A stretch of 64,000 nt of DNA from Daphnia pulex (taxonomy: Eukaryota > Arthropoda > Branchiopoda > Diplostraca > Daphniidae). Location of the stretch: contig NC_060027.1 in NCBI RefSeq assembly GCF_021134715.1, positions 2,852,001 through 2,916,000 of the forward strand. The letters run 5' to 3'. This document shows positions 48,437 to 60,326 of the stretch, piece by piece (within the stretch, counting starts at the first letter, position 1; every line of letters begins with the position of its first letter). The translations under genes were made by a program, and so were the position numbers. The notes under the pieces are model-generated. The model ran no database searches, was not told where the DNA came from, and worked only from the letters and a program-made list of their open reading frames with translations.

Positions 48437-48823
48437 ACAAAGCTCACTTGCTAGTCTAAAAAAAAAAATTCCGGAAGTAGACCGGAAGTAACAACAGCGC
48501 CTCAACCATTGAGCTGTCATCAAATTAAACCACATATTCGTGATCTCCATGAAATTTGGGGTCGATTAGGTGTGATTTAAAAGAAATCCAAAATTTGGCC
48601 AAAATCGAGAATTTTCCTGAACTATAGTTCAGGAAAATTTTCAAAACCGGAAGTACGAAAACGTAGAAATAAAAACATGAACTTTACCACAAATTTAACG
48701 AGGATCACGAATATGTGGTTTGTTTGTGCGTCGAATGAATATTTACTGAACTACTGACTGAAATGAGAAAACCGGAAGTAGAAAAAAAAAGCAAAAATCG
48801 ATAATTTAACAAGTGAGCTTTGT
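48437..48823. repeat. Concentric foldback element
   Basis: Three inverted-repeat pairs share one centre near 48624. They are 48437-48450 with 48810-48823 (14 of 14), 48527-48545 with 48703-48721 (19 of 19), and a 28-base perfect palindrome at 48611-48638. The element also holds four CCGGAAGTA motifs (48471, 48482, 48647, 48772) in direct orientation. Probably an old foldback MITE; no coding content. Confidence 0.75.
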
Positions 48824-50504
48824 TGGCGGAATAGTTATCGTCAGTTACCACTAAAAAATTTCCACACAATAACTGCCGATAAATGTTTAAAGAGATGTGC
48901 AAAGTAACTAAAACTGACTGTTTTGACGGCTGAAAATTCGAAAAGCCCTCTAGCGTTAGAAAAAAAAACAACGTCTAAGTAACACTTCGTTAGCGCGCAA
49001 TATAGCTAAAGCCTGATTTTGGAATTATTACACAGACACAGAGTTTAACGCAAGTAGATTATTACTACTACTAATTACTAGTAGATAATCTAAGAAAATA
49101 AGTAAATTGTCGGGTACCTGGGCATAATTCCGTGGAGAGTGACAGGCGGACGGAAGCGACTGGTCGTCAGTGAAGTACGACAAATTGTTAAGCAGCATAA
49201 TAAGCAGAGCAGCTAGATGAGTGTGAGTAGCGAAGATAAGGATGGAGTAGAAAGTTGGTAGAAGTCACTCTTCTGTAATGGACAAAGGCCAGCATCAAGG
49301 ATCTCTGTGCCAGGCCACACAATTCCAATAAAGAAACTGCGTTGTAGATTGACATCGGCGGCTGACTCGCGAAATCCAATGGCATACCACACAGCCTATG
49401 AATTCCTAAAGCAAAGAACAGAAAAAGGTTTTAACATTGCAGTGAGGCCCATAAATACCCACCACCAAGGTGGAATCCAAAGTGAATTACATGATAAAGC
49501 GAGAACATAGAAGCACACCTTTACCTCAATCTGTTGTAGGCTTCCTATTACTCGTTTCTTGAAGCTATGGAGTGGGAGATGCAGGGAATGTCAGCAATAC
49601 AATTTCATGACGCAACAACCCCATCAAAAGTGTTCAAAGGTGTAAACATCTTTCAGGCAAGAATGAACCTGTTAAACAAAAGAGGCGTGAATTTTGAGAT
49701 TATTTTATTGCATTGATGGATGATGAGGTAGTAAAATCAGAAGGTTATGCTTACCTGTAACCATATATCCAATTCCACAACTTTTGGGAAAAACAGCTAG
49801 AAGTTTTGTCTTAAATGTTAGAGGATGATGTAGATGAAGCTGAGAGTGTGAGTTGCAGAAAGTGTTGAGCAATTTGTTCTTAAAAAAGGGTCCAAATTTA
49901 ATCTGATGACCAGACAGCAGGTACATTTTTTCTAGAATTCCAAGTAGTACACAATTAGTCAAGTACACAGTGAGTGATAGATAATTTGCTACTATGTAGT
50001 TAGAATAATCACAATAAGCTTACATGTAAATAATTGGTTGATTTTGGCAGTAAAACATGAAAATTCTAATACAGAAGATGACATAACTCGTTCACACATT
50101 TCGCCATTTTAAAAACAATACAACACCATCTAGCGGCACACTGGAAAATCCTTTGAATCGTAAAAACAACCGCTAGATGATGCCAGTGCTTCACACTGTT
50201 TCTGACTTTCTGTTTTCGTAGGTGATACTTGATAGTTTGTGGTAGACTAACCAAAATTTTAGATATTTTTCTTTGAATCCCAACCTAATTTCCGTTACAT
50301 CATATATCCCTTTCCCTTGAAATTGTTCCCGAACATGATTAACTTTCTGAGAAGTTTCGGCCAGCGAGCATTTCGAACGATAAACCTACCCACAGTGCAA
50401 TCTAAGTAAAGTACCTGTATATTTTTAGTTAATGTTTTACTGTTATTACAAACACTTGTTTTGTTTGAAACTACAAAATGAGAATTTAATTCCTACTTGA
50501 GTAA
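48824..50504. other. Intergenic region
   Basis: No gene supported. A small inverted repeat (CATCTAGCGG at 50128 and its complement near 50170) is present. Confidence 0.45.
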
Positions 50505-51325
50505 ATGGTCTTCTACAGCCTCTACAGTACAGGATTACCAAATGACAGAAAACTTCCTGTTCTGAAGCTTGATGGCTATACACTTCGCAAAGTTGTGAAA
50601 CAGGATTGTGAAGCGATTCACCATCTAGTTCAAGTAAGTATGTGAAACAAGTAACCTTGATGCATTCTTTTTGTACAGAATTGGTTTAAATTTCTGTTCT
50701 AGGAGTTGGCTAATTGTTTGAACATGCCTGATGCCCCCCAGATTAGTGCCAAAGGCATGCTAGTTTCTTACCACAAGCCAAAACTACTGAAAAGTAGACT
50801 TAAATTTTACGATTATTTAATTACAACCGATTTCTCAGCTCTAGAAGCCGATGGATTTGGAAGCCGTAGGTTTTACGAGGGATTCGTAGCCGAATCCCAC
50901 AAACTGAAGCAAGTGGTGGGATACGCCATTTATTATTTCAGTTACTCAACGTGGCAGGGTAAGTCATTGTACATGGAAGACATGTACATCTGTCCGGAAG
51001 ACCGGAAAAATCGAATTGCCATTTCCTTTTTCCACCTTATTTCTCAAGTAAGTTGACGACTTGGTCAAGGAAGCTAAACCTATTATATGGGTGTAATTAG
51101 TAAATTATAAAAATTTTGCATCAAATTGTACAGGCGGCATTAGCTGAAAACTGCATGCGGATGAACTTTTGCGGCCTGAAAGACAACAAACCAGCCGTCG
51201 AACTCTTCCAGTCGTTGGGTGCTGATAACTTAACCCTGAAGGAAGGTTGGCACTATTATCGCATTCCCCGTCATGGCATTGAAGAACTCGCACAACCATC
51301 AATCATCACCAAATTTAATCCTTGA
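50505..51325 (+). CDS. GNAT acetyltransferase, diamine/thialysine (SAT) family
   Basis: Three exons: 50505-50633, 50703-51047 and 51134-51325, giving 221 residues. The pattern is that of spermidine/spermine or thialysine acetyltransferases: an N-terminal YTLRKVVKQDCEAIHHLVQELA helix region, DGFG, VAES, VGYAIYYFSYSTWQG, LYMEDMYI, DNKPAVELFQSLGA and EGWHYYRI. These enzymes transfer acetyl from acetyl-CoA to polyamines or related amines in the cytosol. Two key positions differ. The acetyl-CoA loop, normally R-x-x-G-x-G, is RKNRIA, and the Tyr that normally acts as the general acid (FY-K) is Phe (LFQ). Activity may be low or changed. It has about 50 more residues than human SAT1, mostly N-terminal and in the region before DGFG. 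Confidence 0.85.
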
Positions 51326-52085
51326 CTTAAAATCAAACATTTCCGTACATATTATAGCAGGGATATTATTTTTATGTGATTAGATGTAGTATATTCTCGC
51401 TAGTGGTTGTCTGGGAAGCATTTCTATCCCCAGTCAACTTGCAATAAAGTGAAATGAGCCAAATGTTTATTGATCCTTTGAAACCAAACATCATTCATTC
51501 ACTCCACGCCAAACACAAATCATGTCAACACCATTAAGGCGACGTCGGAATTCTCGCAATCGAGTGTGTGGTTTCTCAACAACATCAAACAAAGAAATAA
51601 CACGAGTGTGAAGCGCCCAATCTGCTATACACTACTGGAGGAGTGGCAAGAAGCGATGAAATGAATAACGCAATAACATTTGAAATACACACACACACAC
51701 AAAAAAAACATTAAAACAACAGCCCCAGCTATATTTATATAAAGATGAAGGGAGAAATTTGAAAATTTCAAAAAAACAGGATTGGCATTTGAAAACATTT
51801 AGCTGCTGAAAAAAAAACTAGAAAAGACAAAATAACTCTTTCAACTGTTGCGATTGAAAAAATTCATTTCATCGCATCAACTTTTGGAATTGTTGAACTT
51901 TTTCGTTTTTTTGCGACCGTTGTTTGGTTCGTTTGATGAGTAGAAAATCACTGGAAAGTCGCTCACATTTCTCGTTTTTTCTTTTAATGTATACAAAATA
52001 AAACAACTGACCATATTACGCCACGCAATTCAAAGGTGGTTCACATCTTCCGGGGGAGCCTTCCGGTCATCACATCAACCCATCA
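51326..52085. other. Convergent spacer
   Basis: Lies between the 3' ends of the acetyltransferase and the peroxidasin genes. AATAAA near 51443 fits the acetyltransferase. A short CA repeat is at 51689-51703. Nothing else seen. Confidence 0.5.
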
Positions 52086-55000
52086 TCACTCAACGTCACA
52101 CAGCGGGCAACATTCGCCTTCAACTTGGCGGGGGTTCTCGCAGACTGGGCATTGCAAGGTCGTGCAACGAATGAATCCCCCCTACAAACAAAAAAAAAAG
52201 AAAAACATTGCGTAAGTGATGAGAAAAAGATGTTAACAAAGGTAAACTCAACGGACCTGGCAGCTGCACTCGGTGCACTTGTCTTTCTCCCACGATTCTC
52301 CAGTTTTCCACGAGATGCCATCGCTGTCCTGGCAATTCGTTTGAGAATTCTTCGACCCGTGTTTCCTCCTGCTTGCCGCAGGCTTGTCAAGGCACAAATT
52401 CTCCACATGCTTCAGCTTCCTGGCCATTTTCTGTTTTGAAATGAATATAAGAGATGATGTTAAATAATACACGTGGAATTCTGATGATTCGGTGGTTTAT
52501 ACTTTAAGAGCTCGTTGCATTTTGGCCATCATGGCTTCGAGTCCTTCGATCCGTTCGTCCTGCTGTTCCGTTTGCTCAGAGTGGAAGACTTGGGGTTCCA
52601 CTCGTCTGCGGGACGAAACGGGCTCCTCATCGCCCGGGATGGAATTGTTGTAAAAAGTATCGGAAGTCGATGACGTCAGCGACAGGATGGAAGCTTCTCC
52701 GTACGAAGGTTTATCTTCCGGGTACGAGTGATCGAGAGAGCGCTTCGTCCGGCGCGTAATAGAGTTGAATTGCCCAGCACTACTGCATTCTGAAATGAAA
52801 TAATTTGAAATTCATTTTTAATGTAACCCGTTTTTTTAATTTTTAATTTGTTGATTTTATTAGTTACCATGGCAACACTCGGCCCAGAACCTCAAATCGA
52901 CTTTAGGAATGTGACTGCATGCGACGAAATTTGGCGACTGAAGATTGGGCATCTTGAAGACGTTCTTCGTCACTTCGAGTATGTCGTCGCTGCTGTCGCA
53001 AATGACTCGACCCAGCGAGGATTGTTTGATCTGAGTCAGCTGTTCCGGTTTGAAAACGCCAGGATTTTCGTACCAAAATCTGGAAGCCGAATTGAACTTT
53101 CGATCAAGAATTTGATGGCGAAATATTTCGATTAGAAAACTAACCTGTCGCCGTCCCTCAGGCGACGGAATTGTTCGGCCAGCAAACACTGGAAAGTTGG
53201 GCCAACTTTAGCGCCATTGATCGGATTCTCTGCCATTCCTCCCACCCAAATATCCACGTTACCTGGAGCGGAATTTAAAATTGCAATTAAAGTTTAAATC
53301 CTCGAATTTAATTCGTTCAATCTAATTACTCGGATGGCCGTAGAGTTGTTGGAGTTTTTCCCTCAACACTTGACTGCCGATGTCGGCCTGAAGATCGTCA
53401 AACGTTTCGGCAACAGACAGTTTGCAGTGGCGACGCCAGTCGTTGTAGCCGGGCAGGGCGTGGTCTCGACCTCTTTGGATGTTGAGAGCCGCCAGATCTT
53501 GAGCCACCAGATGGGCAGGACGGAAGAGGCTCTCCGTCAAATTGGAATTGAGTAATTGATCAGACAATCGAACCTGTTCAAACAATATCCAGCCACATCA
53601 ATTCAACTTGAACGCCAAACCGAGTGATTTCAAGTTTTAACAAATTACTTTGGCTGGCCCGGCGAAAAGACCTCGAAGGATAGGATCGACTCCGCCTTGT
53701 TCCACCAGTCTCCAGGGAGCGAAAAAAGCGTCCTGGAGTAGCAAGTGGCCCTGAGGGATGGGCAAGAAACTGGCGTTGAGCCGCTGAAGCACCGGCTGGA
53801 TGAGACCGTGACCCATGCGGAGTGCGGCCGTTGCAAAGACGTTGGAAATGCTGGCGTCCGTTTGCGGATTGTATCCCTTGTAGTGGCCCATCAGGGCCAT
53901 CCCTTCACGGCCGATGATGAGCGGCAGCCAATGCTCGTACGTGATGTGCTGCATGACGGCCCCGAGAATTTTCCGGCCTTCGTGGTAGAGCATGTCTCCA
54001 TCCCAGTGCGGATTGATGACCCGCAATTCGTCGACGACCCGGTTGTGCTCCCGGAACCATAACGTGTGCATGACCAGCAACCCAGTCTAATTATTTAAAA
54101 AAACATTTAATTATTATTTTTTGTTGTTTTATCAAATTAAAAGTTACCTGTTCATTAGCACGAACGTCTCCGGCCAGGAAACACCCGATTTCACTTTCTT
54201 CCCTGTCGCGTTTGCAATCGACCGGAGTGTTGGGCGTGGCGAAAGGCAACAAGGGCCCACCCGTTTCGGTCAATAAGCCCCGTCTCAGATGGCCGCTGTT
54301 CCCGTGCAGTTCTCTCAATTCACGGGCCTCCCTGTCGGTGGACCCGTAGACCTTGACAGAACCGGAAGGTTAATAATAAAAGAGAAAGTTGAAGAGGGGA
54401 GGGGGGGGGGGAATAAAAAAATAAAAATAAATACTTGAGATGCATCGATGTAAGATGTCAGTTGATTGATCTGCTCCCTGGGCAGCATGTTGTTCAAAAG
54501 AACCGAAGTGGCGCCTGAGCCGCAGACGGCGCTGTTGCGGACGAATTCCATGCAGCGGTGATGGCGGATCCTCGGGTCGTTGGGCGGCACTTCGATGGGG
54601 AAACACGGGGCCGAATAGTCGCAAGACCTGGGCGGAAATGAAAAATCGATTGGCTATTTTTAAATCAAAATTCAGTCACGGGATTATAAACGGGGAATTT
54701 ACGATCGGCAGTCGACGAATTCGCCAAAGCTTTCGGCGGACATTCCGGGCACGGCCAAATCGAGATCGTGATCCAGAAATTGACCCCACTGCATCAGCAT
54801 GTGGGTGAAAACCTCGTCCGAAGTCGTTTGGGTCGTCGTGATGACCCGGGTCGAAACTAATCGGGCGCTGGGCTTGGTGAATCCGTGGTAGTTGGTGTTG
54901 CGGCTCCAGCCGACGGGCAGGTTGAACCCGTTTTCGTAGATGGGTTTGAGGATCCGCCGGAATCCGGAGTAGGAAGAGCCCCAGAGCGGCTGCTGGAAAT

Positions 55001-58000
55001 TGTTGCAAGTGCCGTCAAACGTTCGGTACTTGGAATGGAAGCACATGTCGTTGCAATCCGGCTTCCGGCGGTGAGTCAGACAGCCGGAAGCGTTGGCTAT
55101 GAGTTCCAGCTGCTGCGGACTCAGCGCATCCTCATAGGAGAATTCCCCTATCAAGAAATAATGGAATAAAATTAACTCTTGTTAAAAAATCCGGCCGGAA
55201 TGTGTTTTTACGAGTGACGTTGAATTGGTGTCCGCTTTCAATGTGGCGGCGGACAACGGCCAGGGCTCGCTCGTAGACTTCAGCGGCCCGGGCTATTTCA
55301 CGGGCCGTCGCCGTGGGGAATCGATTGAGACGGATGAGCTCGCTGTGAGTCAGCCGAGATGAGCGGTCGCGATTGAACAAAGCGGCGATCGTTTCATTGA
55401 CGGCCCTATCGACAGCCCGGCGAGCCTCTTCGACGGCCGACAGGACCAATCGATTACTCACATGACGACGTTCTTCGAGTCCCAAAAAGAAAAAAAATTA
55501 TTCAATCAAATTAATTCAGAAAATTCTGATGATGATATGCAAATGGGTTGTGAGACCCGATACCTCTGACCCTCATCCGGGCGCGGGCCACGACCACGCC
55601 CATCTCGTTCAAGGCCGTGCACTCGTAAGTGCCTTCGTCGCTGAGCTCGACGTGACGGAAGATGAGACTGCCGTTGCCCATCGGAGTGACGTGAGGTGAT
55701 TGGCGCATGTTCTGGCCGTCCTTGCGCCAGACGATGGTCGGCGCCGGATTGCCATCCGCCAGGCAGATCATCTCCACAGAGTTGCCGGAAAGAACTTCGA
55801 CAGAGTCGGGCACTCGGACGAAGAACGGAGCTCGACGACTGCCCGACTGGCTGGACTGCGAAGAACCACCGGATCTGGACGGACTAGGAGTGGGTCTGGC
55901 GGATGGAGTGACTGTCAACAGAGCTTCCGCTTCCAGCGTGGCCACTTGATTGGAAACTGTGCACCGGTATCGTCCCTGGTCGCTCAGCTGGACCCGCTCG
56001 ATGCGGATGCGAGTCAATCCGATGGCCGTCCTGGCGTCCGGCACCAAAGGCGCTCCGTCTTTAGTCCAAACGAGTCCTGGCGCTGGATAACCGTCGGCCG
56101 AGCATCCCATCTCGACTGTTGCCTCCTCGAAGGTCGTCTGGTCACGTGGCCAGTCACTAAACACCGGTCCACCTAAACAAACAGGAAAAAATAAATGCCA
56201 TCCACAAAACAAATCGATTAGTCAGTTCCGTCCGGCAACTTTTTTTTTATCTTTCGGGTTGTCTCTTGGGCCTTTGACAGAGAATAAGTGGCCGACCACA
56301 AGTTCTTGTTGGCTCTTTTCTTCTTCTCAACAGTCTTATTTTGTTTGACTAGCGCTTCTCCTTTTTTCCTTTAAGTGCTGGACTTTGCTCAGACTCTTTC
56401 CACCTCTCGGAAACGGACCTTTTGTGTTGAATAAACCGGCCCAGCGACCACTTTCACCACGAGTGTAAAAAGCTGCTAATAAAATGTTTTTCATTCTTCC
56501 TGTCCCGTCCCATCAAAGATTTGACAAATCTGATGGATGGATCGCATGGAGGAATGTATTCCGTCCACCATACCCATTTCAATAAATGAAATTTTCATCC
56601 AAAAAAAGAAAAAAAGGGAAAATGAAATTATTCACAGGTGTCCAACAGCCGCTGGATAATGGGGCAAAGGTGACCCGACGGCCTTCACTTGTTTTTAAAA
56701 ACTTTGACACTCGTCTTCCTCCACACACACACAGCACGTAACACATAAGAAACAAAAAGTGAGAGTGGATAATCAAATACCTTCCCCCCCCCCAAGAGCG
56801 TTTTTTTCCCCTAAGGATTTTTCTTTCTTTCTTTTTTTAAAAACAAAAAAATTTATTCCGTCGCGTCCAGCGGCTCAGGTTCGTTGACTCATAACTGGAC
56901 GGTGATGAATTTCTCGTTAGTATGCAGCAGCAAACCGTGAGCCTCATTTCGTTTGGTTGGATAAATATTAAAAAAAGAAAAGAAAGAAAAAAGGTTACTA
57001 GAACTTTAGACGTGTAAACATGCTAATGGAACGCCTTTGTAATAGGATGACGCATCCTTCTCTAGAGACCCGGCTGGCCGTCGTGAAAAATAAAAATTCG
57101 GATGGTATTTATACATTCATAACTCGTTTCTCGTTTTTTCTTCACCATATTTTTATTTTGGAGGTGTGTGTCACTTACTGAGGACCCTTAACTGGGCAGG
57201 TGCTGATATCTTGCCGAGGGAGTTGCCGCCGGTGCATCGATACGTTCCAGCGTCACGTTGCCTCACCTGCCTGATGACCAGTCCACCGCTGGCCAGCAAT
57301 TCTGTCATGCGAAAGACACGAAAGAACAATTTAAAAAAATAAAAATTTCAACATTTGATAAGATCCGAAATGGATAGATGGAAAACATGTGAATGCCAAA
57401 ACGCCCAGCACCGACTAGAAATAGTGTTATGGACACCACCGATAGATTTGTATATAGAGAAGAGAGCAAACAGGGTTAGAAATGTAATACCTGTTCTTTG
57501 GCGATCAACCGGCCCGTCGTTGAACGTCCAGGTGATAACCGGTCTGGGAAGACCGGTGACTTCGCAATCCAGCCGGGCCGACGAGCCGTCCTGCACGTCG
57601 ACATCTTCAGGTGTCACGACAAATTTGGGTTTCACTGTTCAATCAAAAATCAAAGAGCCTTCGTGTTACACAAAAGAAAAATAAAAGCTCAAAATGGAAA
57701 TGTCTAACTGACAAAAGGCAATTAGTCTAACCATTTCAAAGAGCTCGAGATATTTATCGGTTATACATCTCACCTTTAGCGGGATTGTGGACGCTAGAGC
57801 TGCTGGTACTGGCGGCCGTGATGGGTTTCATGTGGACGGAACGGGATTTGACTTCGCCGGCCGGACTCTTGGCCATGCACTCGTAAGAGCCCATATCGCT
57901 GTCTGTGGCATTTTCGATCATTAGAGTCCCGTCTTGAAGGACTTGGTATTTGGGATCCTGATCGGGACTGATTTCATTACTGTCGGGGAAATTAAAATTA

Positions 58001-60326
58001 CAAAAAGTGGGGAAATTAAAATTTGTCGGATTGGAATTGTTTGGAGATAATCACTCACTTGTTGTAGAGCCACGAGATTTCCGGCTCGGGATCACCTTCC
58101 GCTTTGCAGGTGAAATAGACGGTCCCGCCGAAGGTGATTTCCACGTCGGTGGGCTCCTCGGTAAGGACTGGCTTTTCTGAGCAACACACAAAATAGGAAC
58201 GAGCCAACGTCATCATAAATAAATCAAGCAATAAAAGAAACGCCCGTCCGTCTAACTATCAAATCCCGCCCAAAAACAGGATTTAAAATCAAAACAAAAA
58301 TATTTTACATCTTTGTTTCTTTTTTGGTTAGAATTAAGCAAAAGAAATTCGATTTTTTTTTTAAAAAAAAGGGAAATTTTATTACTGCAATTGAATTCCT
58401 CGATGAGGGAAGTCACGGACCGGCCGACGAGCTGATCGGGCGACTGACAGATGGCCGCAGCCAGGGTCGTCCCTTGTTTCTCGTTGAGCATTTTGGCCAG
58501 CCACAAAATCTGGCAGTCACAAATGAGCGCGTTGCTATCCAATCGCCTGTTATTTAGGGGGGGGGGGGGAAACAAAAAGTTACTTTCCATATCCCTTTTG
58601 TAAAGTTGAATAGATGCGAAATAATAATAATAAGAGTTTCAAAGATGGAGTTGTATAAGAGGGAAATTTTAGATTTACGATCGAGATAATAAAGAAATGA
58701 TTTTTTGTTTTTGTTTTTACAGTCTCTTGAGCGACTCCATGTTGTGGAAGGCACCGCTGGGTATGCGCTGTAGTTTGTTGTTATGCAGAAATCTAAAAAA
58801 ATAAAAATAAAAATGATAACGAAGCGATAAACAATAAAGAAATCAATAAGGAAACCAAAACAAAAGATGGGACTCACAGTCGTTCCAGAGACGGGACGTT
58901 TGAGAAGGTCTCCGGGTCGAGGTGGTCGATCTGATTGAAATGGAGATACCTGCCAGAGATAAAAAACGAAAAAATAAAATTAAAAAATCCATTTTTCAAC
59001 CAGACGCCAAATGTCATCGACTTTGTTTCTATCATTTCTTATCTTATCCAAACATCCATCAGTTCAGAATCCTGCGCATAGGAAATGATCCGAATCGCTT
59101 TATTTTTTCACGGCCGATTGTGTTGTGTACATAATAGTGTCCAAAAGAATTCTTTCAATTCTTCCTCACAGTGTACATTTATTTTGATTATCTTTCCGGT
59201 GATGAAGAGAAAAAAGGGTCCCCCTCTGCCCATCTATGGTCAGAAGCCTCTCGAAATTGTCTTTCTTTTTTGGAGAAAATAAAACCGATAACTAAGCCTT
59301 CGATAATCTTTTAAGACTCGACCGACCGACCATCAGGATGTGTACAGCCCCGGTTCCCCCCCTGGCCTTATACATGGGCATTTCTATCTAAACTCTTGTA
59401 AGTCTTGCTAGGATGAACCGAATTATTCAACCCCCATCAGCCTCCCCCCCGTGAAGGGGCCCCCAAAACCGAACCTGTGGGAGAGATTTCCGCTTGTTCA
59501 CGCTCTTCTCTCCCTACCAGAAACAACACGCCACACACTGACGTCATTTCCAGCCAGAAGCTCAAAGTTCTTTCTCTACTACACATCAGAAATTCAAATG
59601 GCAGACGAGGTGGAACGGGAAAAAAGATGATGGAAGGTTATAAGACTTTTTTGGGTGGTGGTGGTGGTGGGGGTTCTAATCAAAACGGACGAATAACTTA
59701 CAGCTGTTCCAACTTTGGCAAATCGTGAAATGTATGCTTGTCGATCTCCTTGATGCGGTTCTTGTAGAGGTACCTTTAAAGGAAGGAAGAAGAAGAAGAA
59801 AAATAGAAATTGTTACGGTCTGTTAAACATAACAGATAAGGCGCTGGCGGCCTTGTAAATGCAAATAAATCACGGCCAATAATAAAAAGGCTGGTACACA
59901 CACTGCTGGTAGATGTATAAATTGTGTCTGGATACTTACAGGTATCTGAGCTCTTTGAGGCCGTTGAAGACGCCCTTCTGCAGTTGATTGATGTGATTAT
60001 TGTTCAACAGCCTGTCGTATTGTTTTGTTGTTTTTCCAAAATAAAATTCCCCGGGAAAATACAAAAAGAAAAGAAAACACAAATGAGATTATCACTACAT
60101 GCGTGAATAAATCGACGTGTGCTGTGTCCCAAGATAAATTATTGATTTCAATCAACATTCTTATGGGGGGTACACGCACAATCAAGCGACACAAGGGTCT
60201 AAAAGTTTTATTTCATTTTCTAAATTAAAGAAAAGAAACAACGAAAATTCTTACAGCGTGTTTAGTTGCTTCATGTCACGGAACGTGTCGGGTCCGATGT
60301 CCCTGATTCGGTTGAAACGTAAATCC
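52086..60326 (-). CDS. Pxdn: Peroxidasin, 5' end outside exon set
   Basis: Twenty-two exons on the minus strand encode 1,463 residues. Five 72-base exons (60326-60255, 60011-59940, 59773-59702, 58949-58878, 58792-58721) each give one leucine-rich repeat; 58546-58386 is the LRR cap. Four Ig domains follow (58176-57179 and the single exon 56172-55564), then the haem peroxidase (55472-52868): distal His in [10 protein letters not shown], catalytic Arg in WFREHNR, proximal His in RMGHGLI. Exon 52789-52503 has [15 protein letters not shown], the proprotein convertase site known from peroxidasin, and a short coiled coil. The last exons form a VWC domain. Peroxidasin is secreted and uses hypobromous acid to form sulfilimine bonds in collagen IV. 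Signal peptide and LRR N-cap are not found up to 64000. Confidence 0.95.

Noticed and set aside
53745-54062. Plus-strand ORF of 105 codons
   Set aside because: Antisense shadow of the peroxidase domain of peroxidasin.
58557-58569. G-runs (also near 14212, 45571 and 54399) as possible G-quadruplexes
   Set aside because: Single runs of mononucleotide G in introns or spacers; more likely simple slippage tracts.
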